From assembly GCA_021779695.1 (NCBI GenBank), contig JAJYAE010000194.1:1-8362 (forward strand): a stretch of DNA of 8,362 nt, written 5' to 3'. The notes beneath the pieces are model-generated. The model was given only the letters and a program-made list of their open reading frames with translations, ran no database searches and was not told where the DNA came from. Source of the stretch: Acidobacteriota bacterium (GTDB lineage: Bacteria > Acidobacteriota > Terriglobia > Terriglobales > Acidobacteriaceae). Shown here piece after piece: positions 1 through 4,663 of this stretch (position 1 is its first letter; every line of letters starts with the position of its first letter). The translations under genes were made by a program, and so were the position numbers.

Positions 1-585
1 GACGGGGCTTTCCTGGACGCGGGTCTGGATGTAAAGGACGAGTAGAGCGGGACTGGCGCCGACGAGGAAGAGACCACGCCAGCCGATCGAGTGGAAGAGC
101 AGGCCAAAAGCGGCAGAGGCAAGGATGGATCCGAGAGCGTAGCCCTCTTGAAGGATGCCGCTGAAGGCGCCGCGGCCCTTCTGGGGGAGTGTCTCAAAGG
201 TAAGGGCGGCGCCGACGCCCCACTCGCCGCCCATGGCAATGCCGAAGAGTGCGCGAAGAGCGAGCAGAACGTGGAGCGAGGGGGCAAAGGCGCAGGCGAA
301 CTCGATGACGGAGAAGCTGAGGATGTTGAAGATGAGGATGGGTCGGCGACCGTAGCGGTCAGCCAGCAAGCCGAAGAGGAGCGCGCCGACGGGGCGTAGA
401 GCCTGGGTCCAGAAGACGGCGGCGAGGACGGCGGAGGGGTGGGTGTGGAAGTCGGCGGAGATAGCCTTGACACAGAAGATGAGCAGGAAGAAGTCGAGGC
501 TGTCGAGGGTCCAGCCGAGGAAGGAGGCAAGGAAGGTATGGCGCTGCGCGGACGTCAAATGCTTGAAGTCATGGAAGAAAGACAT
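1..585 (-). CDS. MFS transporter, N-terminal part (sialate/lactate:H+ symporter-like), cut by window edge
   Basis: Inner-membrane secondary transporter, probably a proton symporter for an organic acid. Reading the minus strand from the ATG at 585 gives 195 codons without a stop to base 1, so about half of a typical 400-450-residue protein is present. Visible: a GWTLDSLDFF segment at residues 24-33 with two membrane aspartates (D28, D31), typical of the sialate/lactate and aromatic-acid symporter branches; MFS motif A, GLLADRYGRRP, at 72-82; and a MGGEWGVGA stretch at 118-126, also typical of that branch. About six hydrophobic segments fit TM1-TM6 (roughly 18-38, 52-74, 83-101, 104-125, 143-163, 168-186). 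A GTG directly before the ATG could also serve as start, and no good Shine-Dalgarno is seen. Leucine is mostly CTC (about 18 CTC to 4 CTG), unlike the CTG-rich neighbours. Divergent from the USP gene, with tandem operator-like sites between. Substrate is unknown; family placement is by motif only. Confidence 0.88.
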   Translation of the reverse strand, partial: MSFFHDFKHLTSAQRHTFLASFLGWTLDSLDFFLLIFCVKAISADFHTHPSAVLAAVFWTQALRPVGALLFGLLADRYGRRPILIFNILSFSVIEFACAFAPSLHVLLALRALFGIAMGGEWGVGAALTFETLPQKGRGAFSGILQEGYALGSILASAAFGLLFHSIGWRGLFLVGASPALLVLYIQTRVQESPV

Positions 586-658
586 CACGGGGAGGATAGC
601 AGACGCTAACCGGATGGGAGACAAGAGACGGAGAACCGGATGAGGGGCGCAGCGGTCT

Positions 659-672
659 GTGATTTAAATCAC
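659..672. promoter_or_regulatory. Crp/Fnr-type operator, site 1 (perfect 14-bp palindrome)
   Basis: GTGATTTAAATCAC is its own reverse complement. With flanks it reads TGTGA-N6-TCACG, one base from the E. coli CRP core TGTGA-N6-TCACA; it differs from FNR (TTGAT-N4-ATCAA) at the outer positions of the half-sites. Its centre (665.5) is 80 bp upstream of the transporter ATG and 22 bp from site 2. Site identity is clear by shape; binding by the regulator encoded at 2464-3291 is inferred. Confidence 0.65.
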
Positions 673-680
673 GTTCGCGG

Positions 681-694
681 GTGAATGATGTCAC
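681..694. promoter_or_regulatory. Crp/Fnr-type operator, site 2
   Basis: GTGA-ATGATG-TCAC has both half-sites exact and the same six-base spacer length as site 1. Centre 687.5 lies 22 bp, about two helical turns, from site 1, so two dimers would bind the same DNA face. If the -10-like CAAAAT at 717-722 is used, transcription would begin near 729, putting this site at about -41.5 (class II activator position) and site 1 near -63.5 for the plus-strand USP operon. Confidence 0.55.
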
Positions 695-716
695 TGCGAT
701 GGAGCCTAATCGTAAT

Positions 717-722
717 CAAAAT
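717..722 (+). promoter_or_regulatory. Possible -10 element of the USP operon promoter
   Basis: CAAAAT matches four of six bases of the sigma-70 -10 consensus in a locally AT-rich patch. No recognisable -35 is present, as expected for an activator-dependent promoter. Its distance from operator site 2 fits class II activation. The call depends mostly on this spacing. Confidence 0.3.
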
Positions 723-745
723 TGAGAGTTAAAGCGAGAAGAATG

Positions 746-770
746 GGCGCCGGAAGCGGCGCCATGGCGC
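746..770. repeat. Overlapping inverted repeats in the USP leader
   Basis: GGCGCC at 746-751 pairs with GGCGCC at 758-763 across a six-base loop; with one bulged G the stem extends by AT/AT to eight pairs. The right arm overlaps a second, perfect 12-bp palindrome, GCGCCATGGCGC, at 759-770. The two structures share bases 759-763 and cannot both form in one RNA. If transcription starts near 729 they lie in the 5' leader. Function unknown. Confidence 0.4.
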
Positions 771-875
771 TTTCAGGCATTAGATGAGGAGCGTCACGGC
801 GTGAGTATTGAGACATTTGCGCGGTGGTGGTCGAAGCCGCGGGATGCCTGAGCCATGGCGACAAGGCGGAATGGC

Positions 876-881
876 AGGAGG
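876..881 (+). promoter_or_regulatory. Ribosome binding site setting the USP start
   Basis: AGGAGG, a full Shine-Dalgarno, ends four bases before the ATG at 886 (one base before an in-frame GTG at 883). The earlier in-frame starts (TTG 808, ATG 871) have no comparable site. The spacing is slightly short but this is the only strong signal in the area. Confidence 0.65.
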
Positions 882-885
882 CGTG

Positions 886-1785
886 ATGAGCTGGCGAGGC
901 GGACTGAAGACGATTGTGGTGGCGACGGCGCTGGATGGGGGATCGGATGGCGCCCTGGAGTACGCGCGGAAGCTGGCGGCAGCGTATGGCGCGCGGATTG
1001 TGCTGGCCCACGGATTGGATCCGCTGGAGTATGCGCAGGTGGATGAGGTTCCAGGCCGGGTGCTGGGGAAGATGCCGGATGAGGCTCGCGCGGCGCTGGA
1101 CCGGATGGCGCAGGAGTTGTTGCAGGAGGGGATTTACAGTCATTCGGAAGTGCGTCAGGGGGAAGTGACCGAGATGTTGCTGACGGTTGCGCGGCAATAC
1201 GAAGCTGGACTGATCCTGGTGGGGACCAAGGGCCGGTATGGAGCGGGTCCCGTGGTGGTGGGAACCGTGGCCGAGCAACTGGTGCGGAGGGCAACGTGTC
1301 CAGTGATGGCCGTTGCGGCGGACTGGAATGCAGGTGCGTACCGGCCGGTGCCGGGTGGTCCTATTTTGCTGGCGATGGAGCGCAACGAGGCATCGCATGC
1401 GGCGGTGGAGGTCGCGGTGTCGCTGGCCGGGAAGTTCCAACGGCCGCTTTTGGTGGTGCATGCGAGGACTTCGGCGGAGGCGTCGGCATTTCTGAATCCG
1501 TGCGCAACAACTTTAGAGCAATTTGGGATTGAAGCGCCGAATGACGTGACGGTGCGGTGCGTGGTGAAGGACGGGCCGGCGGTTGACGCGGTGGTTGCCG
1601 GGATCGAGCAGCACCGGCCCAGTGTGCTTGTGTTGGGCGTGAAGCGCACGAGCGAGACGCCGGGGCGTCATGGGACGGCATTTTCACTGCTCGCGCGGTC
1701 GAGGGTGCCGGTGATCTGCGTGCCCCCGGAAGCTGCGGCAGCAAAGAGTTCGACCGAAGGCCAGATGGCGACGGTTGGCGAATGA
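886..1785 (+). CDS. Tandem-domain universal stress protein (UspA family)
   Basis: Cytoplasmic stress protein of 299 residues with two UspA domains in one chain. Domain 1 (about 7-147, opening LKTIVVATALDGG) has a complete ATP-binding signature G-x2-G-x9-G-T at residues 113-127 (GTKG followed nine residues later by GT), so it probably binds ATP. Domain 2 (about 159-281, opening GPILLAMERNEASHAA) keeps the fold, but its loop reads GVKR...GRHGT with the second glycine replaced by Arg, so nucleotide binding there is doubtful. The ATG at 886 was chosen because it has an AGGAGG and places the first beta strand at the usual distance from the N terminus; the frame stays open back to a TTG at 808. Family members support survival under stress, often in low oxygen or starvation. 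First gene of a likely operon with the two Crp/Fnr-like genes, downstream of tandem GTGA-N6-TCAC sites, which suggests Crp/Fnr control. Confidence 0.9.
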   Translation: MSWRGGLKTIVVATALDGGSDGALEYARKLAAAYGARIVLAHGLDPLEYAQVDEVPGRVLGKMPDEARAALDRMAQELLQEGIYSHSEVRQGEVTEMLLTVARQYEAGLILVGTKGRYGAGPVVVGTVAEQLVRRATCPVMAVAADWNAGAYRPVPGGPILLAMERNEASHAAVEVAVSLAGKFQRPLLVVHARTSAEASAFLNPCATTLEQFGIEAPNDVTVRCVVKDGPAVDAVVAGIEQHRPSVLVLGVKRTSETPGRHGTAFSLLARSRVPVICVPPEAAAAKSSTEGQMATVGE

Positions 1786-1952
1786 GAGATCAATGGCGGA
1801 AGCGGGCCCGGAAGCGACTGTTGCCAGGCTGGCGGAGGCACAGTGGTGACTGGAGCGAAGTGGAGCTCTGCGTGAAGAGCAGAGGCAGGGAGATGGATTG
1901 GATGAAGACAATGTGCGGCCACGGGAGGCATGAGCGTGGAAACGCAAGTTAA
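1782..1952 (+). CDS. Possible 56-residue basic peptide in the USP-regulator gap (doubtful)
   Basis: An ATG overlaps the USP stop codon (ATGA) and opens a 56-codon frame ending at TAA 1950-1952, just inside the next gene in another frame. It fills the 144-bp gap and would suit translational coupling. The N-terminal third is very rich in Arg, Lys and Trp (for example QWRKRARKRLLPGWRR), and two Cys occur later. No Shine-Dalgarno is evident, codons such as AGA and AGG are frequent, and the family is not recognised. It may be a chance frame. The gap otherwise holds only a weak stem-loop (CTCTGC 1866-1871 with GCAGAG 1879-1884). Confidence 0.18.
   Translation: MRDQWRKRARKRLLPGWRRHSGDWSEVELCVKSRGREMDWMKTMCGHGRHERGNAS
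1923..1928 (+). promoter_or_regulatory. Ribosome binding site suggesting a later start for the HTH-less gene
   Basis: GGGAGG ends one base before the ATG at 1930, too close for normal use, but seven bases before an in-frame GTG at 1936. Initiation at GTG 1936 (170 residues) is therefore as plausible as ATG 1930 (172 residues). Confidence 0.45.
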
Positions 1953-2448
1953 GCAGGGAGAACACGCGACAGCGCATCCGCTGGCGGAACTGCTGGCATG
2001 TCCCCCGGAGACGGGAAGTCTGCTGAGCGCGGCGACCCAGACGTTTAACTTTGAGGCGGCGCGGACGATTTTTACCCAGGGAGAACCGTGCAGGGGGCTC
2101 TATGTGGTTCTTGCGGGGCAGTTGCAGCGGAAGACGGAGAGGATGGATACGCGTTTGACGCTGGGCCAGGTGCGGCCGGGCGGGCTGGTGGAATTGGCGG
2201 CGGTGCTTGGAGACGGGCGGCATACGTATACGCTTCGGGCTCTGAGCGGCGGGACGATGCTGCTGCTTCCGATGGAGGCGCTGACGGCGGCGTTCAAGTC
2301 GCACCCGCCACTGCGGATGCAGTTGCTGGAAGAACTGGCGCGGGAGGTTTCCCGGGCGTATGACGCATGCTTTGCAGTGCGAATGGTTGGGACGCGGCGG
2401 CGCAGACTGGACACGTCCTATTCGTCAGGGATGCAGGGGACGCGATAA
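1930..2448 (+). CDS. HTH-less cyclic-nucleotide-binding-like (Crp/Fnr sensor domain) protein
   Basis: A 172-residue protein consisting of a Crp/Fnr sensor domain only. Residues about 40-120 form the beta-roll (FNFEAARTIFTQGEPCRGLY, then LAGQLQRK, GQVRPGGLVELAAVLGDGRH, TLRALSGGTMLLLP). Residues about 128-150 look like the dimerisation helix (LRMQLLEELAREVSRAYDAC). After it comes only a short Arg-rich tail (RRRR at 156-159) with no helix-turn-helix, where Crp/Fnr proteins would have about 70 more residues. By alignment with CRP, the cAMP contact Glu72 is kept (E88) but Arg82 is His98, so cAMP binding is doubtful. Cys24, Cys54 and Cys147 are present. It ends 15 bp before a full-length Crp/Fnr gene, so a partner, titrator or heterodimer role is possible but unproven. 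A truncated former regulator is the alternative. The start may be GTG 1936. Confidence 0.75.
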   Translation: MSVETQVKQGEHATAHPLAELLACPPETGSLLSAATQTFNFEAARTIFTQGEPCRGLYVVLAGQLQRKTERMDTRLTLGQVRPGGLVELAAVLGDGRHTYTLRALSGGTMLLLPMEALTAAFKSHPPLRMQLLEELAREVSRAYDACFAVRMVGTRRRRLDTSYSSGMQGTR

Positions 2449-2454
2449 GGAGAG
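2447..2454 (+). promoter_or_regulatory. Ribosome binding site overlapping the upstream stop codon
   Basis: AAGGAGAG begins inside the TAA stop of the HTH-less gene and lies nine bases before the ATG at 2464. It supports translation of the two genes from one mRNA with coupling, and supports the longer form of the regulator. Confidence 0.6.
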
Positions 2455-2463
2455 TGCAGTCTG

Positions 2464-3291
2464 ATGGAAGCTGAGTCGACGGCCGCGGAGGTCGAGGTCG
2501 AGGGTTCCGCGGCAGGAATGGAAGAAGATAAGGGTAGTGAAACTGAGTTATACTTATCGCAACGACGCGGAATAAGTATGGCTGGATTTCACCCACATCA
2601 CCCCCCGGAAGATTGTTTGAACTGCGAGCATCGCCATTTGCGGATGTTTTGCAACCTGACGCCGGAGGCCCTTCAGGATTTCGACGCAATCGGCATCATG
2701 ATGAATCACGCGCGGGGAGCGAAGTTGTTCTCCGAGGGGGATGCTGCGCGGAATGTTTTCATTGTGTGCTTTGGGCAGGTGAAGATTTCTTCGACGTCGC
2801 GCGACGGGAAGACGATGATCCTGAAAATTGCCGGGCCGGGTGATGTGATGGGGCTGAGCGCGGTGCTGGCGAATGTGCCGCACGAGGTGACTGCGGAGGC
2901 TCTTGAACCCTGCCAGGTAAAGACGATCCGGAAGCAGGAGTTTGTGGAGTTTCTGGGACGGCACGGGATTGCGAGCATGCATGCGGCGCAGGCGCTGTCG
3001 GGCGAATACCTGACCGTGTTCCACGACGCGAAGCGGCTTGCTCTTTCCGGTTCGGCGGCGGGCCGATTGGCGCGTTTGTTGCTGGACTGGGGGCGCTCGG
3101 CATCGAACGGCAAGCCTGAGATGCGCTTCACGATGGCGCTGACGCATGAGGAGATCGCCAATATGGCGGGTACTTCACGGGAGACGGTGACACGTCTGCT
3201 GAACCAGTTCCGGCGCGACCAGTGGATTACGATCAAGGGCGCGAGTATGACGATCCTGAAGCCGGATCAACTGGAACGTCTGACCGCGTAA
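2464..3291 (+). CDS. Crp/Fnr-family transcriptional regulator with FNR-like cysteines and CRP-like DNA reading helix
   Basis: A 275-residue DNA-binding regulator. Order: an acidic low-complexity extension (1-38); a cysteine cluster C51-x2-C54-x8-C63; the sensor beta-roll (about 65-160) with a fourth Cys at 150 where E. coli FNR has Cys122; the dimerisation helix (about 163-192); and a C-terminal helix-turn-helix with turn and recognition helix THEEIANMAGTSRETVTRLL at 227-246. The four cysteines suggest a [4Fe-4S] cluster, hence oxygen or redox sensing, though x8 is longer than the x5 of E. coli FNR. CRP residues Glu72 and Arg82 align with Leu131 and Glu141, so cAMP is an unlikely effector. 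Arg239, Glu240 and Arg244 match CRP Arg180, Glu181 and Arg185, predicting GTGA half-sites; E. coli FNR has Val at the first of these. ATG 2464 has a good ribosome site; ATG 2578 (M39) would give a 237-residue form with cysteines near residues 13, 16, 25 and 112, closer to E. coli FNR. Last gene of the plus-strand cluster, convergent with the second USP. Confidence 0.92.
   Translation: MEAESTAAEVEVEGSAAGMEEDKGSETELYLSQRRGISMAGFHPHHPPEDCLNCEHRHLRMFCNLTPEALQDFDAIGIMMNHARGAKLFSEGDAARNVFIVCFGQVKISSTSRDGKTMILKIAGPGDVMGLSAVLANVPHEVTAEALEPCQVKTIRKQEFVEFLGRHGIASMHAAQALSGEYLTVFHDAKRLALSGSAAGRLARLLLDWGRSASNGKPEMRFTMALTHEEIANMAGTSRETVTRLLNQFRRDQWITIKGASMTILKPDQLERLTA
2549..2579. promoter_or_regulatory. 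AT-rich dyad overlapping the internal start codon of the regulator
   Basis: ATACTTAT at 2550-2557 and ATAAGTAT at 2572-2579 are exact reverse complements, 14 bases apart and 22 bp centre to centre, inside otherwise GC-rich coding DNA. The left arm contains TATACT (2549-2554), five of six bases of a -10 box; the right arm covers the A and T of ATG 2578. Possible readings: an operator over an internal promoter, or an RNA hairpin hiding the second start. No convincing -35 is present. Confidence 0.35.
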
Positions 3292-3353
3292 GAAAATCTT
3301 CTGAATCTAAACAAATTTGGTGATCAAGCCGGGAATCGAGTGCTCCGGGAGCG
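3292..3353. other. Convergent gap with a weak stem-loop
   Basis: The 62 bp between the two converging stop codons carries a short dyad: AGTGCTC (3339-3345) pairs with GAGCGCT (3349-3355), including one G-T pair and a three-base loop, and reaches into the stop of the second USP. No T-run follows on either strand, so an intrinsic terminator is not well supported. Confidence 0.3.
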
Positions 3354-4310
3354 CTAGAGCTGGAACTCGGCGCGCTCAAGATCGCCCTCTTCAGCGCTGA
3401 CGGTGTTGTCTTCGCGCAATGTGAGGACCGGACAGCGGGCATGCGCGAGCACGCGGTAGATGGTGTGATCGTGGGTGAGCGTCTGCATGGTGGAATGGCG
3501 AGTAGCGCCGAGGATGATGAGGCTGGCGGACATTTCGGCGGCAGCGGCGAGGATTTCGATTGAAGGGTTGCCGTGCACCACGTGGGACTCGATGGGAACG
3601 TCAAGTTGGCACTCGGCATTGGATTCCCCGGCGAGGGTGCGAAGCTCGAACAGGGTGGCGGAGTCGATGGAGGAAGGAAGCCCACGGCGGGTGAGCTCAT
3701 CCAGTGGCGGCAGGACGTGGAGGAGCACGAGACGGGCTTTTTTGGCAGCCGCGATTCGGCAGGCAAGCACTGCGCTCGGGCGAGAGGCCTCTCTTAGTTT
3801 GGTGGCGTGCAGGACGACCTTTTTGTCGTGGCTGTCGGACACCGGAAGATGAGCCTCGGGTCCCACGGTAAAGACCGGGAGTGGAACCGAGCGCAGCACC
3901 TGCTCTGCCACAGAGCCGAGGAGAAGCCTTGTGAGCTTTCCCCGACTCCGAGTGCCAATCAGTATACGATCGACGTGGAACTGTCGTACAGCGGCATATA
4001 TTTGCTGAACGGGAATGCCCTCGCGGATGAGTGCGTGACAGTCAATGCCGGCGTCGCGCGCCAGGCAGACCCAGGGGTGAAGGGCTTTGGAGGCTGATTC
4101 AACGGCGGAGGCGGGGTCATAACTCGGCCTGCCCGCGGGGTCTGATGAGAAGCCGGCAGAGACCGGGATGACGTGAAGGAGCAGGAGGCGAGCCCTGCAT
4201 TCGCGGGCCTGCGGAACCGCAAAAGCCATGAGATGCTCGAGATCGAGCAAGTCTGTTGCGACGAGGATCACTGCCGGATTTGTCCACCGCTCCCCGTAGG
4301 CGAAGGTCAT
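3354..4310 (-). CDS. Tandem-domain universal stress protein (UspA family), second copy
   Basis: A 318-residue cytoplasmic USP with two UspA domains. Numbered from the ATG at 4310, domain 1 (about 10-150, opening NPAVILVATDLLD) carries a nucleotide-loop pattern at 119-133, GTRSRG followed by LLLGS, with Ser in place of the second Gly. Domain 2 (about 163-300, with a VVLHATKLREASRP strand and loop) ends in a poor loop beginning GATRHS, so ATP binding there is doubtful. The frame extends upstream to a GTG at 4373 (339 residues), but those 21 residues are unlike a USP and lie very close to the operator-like site at 4382-4395. ATG 4310 has a GAGG nine bases upstream and sits about 78 bp from the operator centre, so it is preferred. 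Only distantly similar to the first USP, so not a recent duplicate. It converges on the Crp/Fnr gene and probably belongs to the same stress response. Confidence 0.88.
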   Translation of the reverse strand: MTFAYGERWTNPAVILVATDLLDLEHLMAFAVPQARECRARLLLLHVIPVSAGFSSDPAGRPSYDPASAVESASKALHPWVCLARDAGIDCHALIREGIPVQQIYAAVRQFHVDRILIGTRSRGKLTRLLLGSVAEQVLRSVPLPVFTVGPEAHLPVSDSHDKKVVLHATKLREASRPSAVLACRIAAAKKARLVLLHVLPPLDELTRRGLPSSIDSATLFELRTLAGESNAECQLDVPIESHVVHGNPSIEILAAAAEMSASLIILGATRHSTMQTLTHDHTIYRVLAHARCPVLTLREDNTVSAEEGDLERAEFQL

Positions 4311-4381
4311 GGTCTTATGCCTCGCATTGTCAAGATGCCATTGCTCAGCGAATCGCGCTGTGCCTTCTCGCACCGCGAGAT

Positions 4382-4395
4382 GTGAGCGAAATCAC
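4382..4395. promoter_or_regulatory. Crp/Fnr-type operator, site 3, upstream of the second USP
   Basis: GTGA-GCGAAA-TCAC has both half-sites exact; with flanks it reads TGTGA-N6-TCACG, the same outer bases as site 1. Its centre is 78 bp upstream of the preferred ATG of the minus-strand USP. With the -10-like GACAAT it would sit near -68 (class I position); no good -10 fits class II spacing. The receptor gene begins about 270 bp away on the other side, so control of that gene is less likely. Confidence 0.6.
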
Positions 4396-4479
4396 GTGGC
4401 TTTGCGGACGCTGTGGAGCGTGCTGAGCGGTCGAGGCGGGGAAAAACTGACCGATCTTTATTGCTTCCTTACGGCGAAT

Positions 4480-4492
4480 CCAACTATGTTGG
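4480..4492. repeat. Short dyad CCAAC-TAT-GTTGG upstream of the receptor
   Basis: Five exact pairs flank a three-base loop, and the dyad overlaps the weak -10 candidate at 4485-4490. It could be an operator half-pair or a small hairpin. Too short to interpret alone. Confidence 0.25.
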
Positions 4493-4587
4493 GGAATGGA
4501 AGACCACACCCCCATCAACCACAGCTGTAAATCCCAAAGACAAACCAATCAGTTGTGAGTTCGTGCGCGCCTGCGCCGACGGACCCG

Positions 4588-4609
4588 TTCTTTCCTATTT
4601 TTCTTTTTT
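4588..4609 (+). other. Pyrimidine tract in the receptor leader
   Basis: Twenty-one of 22 bases are T or C, mostly T, with a single A at 4597, in otherwise GC-rich DNA about 55 bp before the receptor ATG. It could be a U-rich leader element or, on the opposite strand, an A-tract. No stable GC stem directly precedes it, so it does not look like a terminator. Confidence 0.35.
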
Positions 4610-4648
4610 GCGGGCGCGACAGAAGAGACACATCAATACACAGATTCT

Positions 4649-4653
4649 GGAGG
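4649..4653 (+). promoter_or_regulatory. Ribosome binding site of the receptor gene
   Basis: GGAGG lies ten bases before ATG 4664, with a second purine run AAGG (4656-4659) nearer. It supports this start, which also gives a proper signal peptide. Confidence 0.6.
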
Positions 4654-4663
4654 ATAAGGCGCT

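Larger units (their letters stand above)
586..885. other. Divergent intergenic region between transporter and USP genes
   Basis: This 300-bp stretch separates the minus-strand transporter from the plus-strand USP gene. It holds two GTGA-N6-TCAC dyads (659-672, 681-694), a possible plus-strand -10 element (717-722), and a cluster of overlapping GC-rich inverted repeats (746-770). An open frame continues upstream of the USP start to a TTG at 808, but it lacks a ribosome binding site and does not resemble a USP there, so it is treated as non-coding. Confidence 0.6.
4311..4663. other. Divergent intergenic region between the second USP and the receptor
   Basis: These 353 bp hold a GTGA-N6-TCAC site (4382-4395), a possible minus-strand -10 GACAAT (4332-4327), a short dyad at 4480-4492 and a 22-base pyrimidine tract at 4588-4609. 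No coding frame resembling a protein is seen. No convincing sigma-70 promoter for the receptor was found; TTGCTT (4461-4466) with TATGTT (4485-4490), 18 bases apart, is the best weak candidate. Confidence 0.5.

Noticed and set aside
91..399. 102-codon plus-strand open frame
   Set aside because: Low-complexity Gly/Ala/Glu translation antisense to the transporter, whose motifs on the minus strand are unmistakable.
808..885. Upstream extension of the first USP from TTG 808
   Set aside because: No ribosome site, residues unlike a USP N terminus, and overlap with the leader; the AGGAGG before 886 is decisive.
706..1461. 251-codon minus-strand open frame across the first USP
   Set aside because: Rich in His, Arg, Pro and Gln, with no domain; the plus-strand frame has clear UspA motifs.
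3339..3355. Stem-loop between convergent genes as a bidirectional terminator
   Set aside because: Short stem with a G-T pair, a tight loop and no T-run on either strand.
4555..4610. GC-rich stretch plus T-rich tract as an intrinsic terminator
   Set aside because: Only a four-pair GCGC stem is available and it lies far from the T-rich tract; no upstream plus-strand gene needs it.
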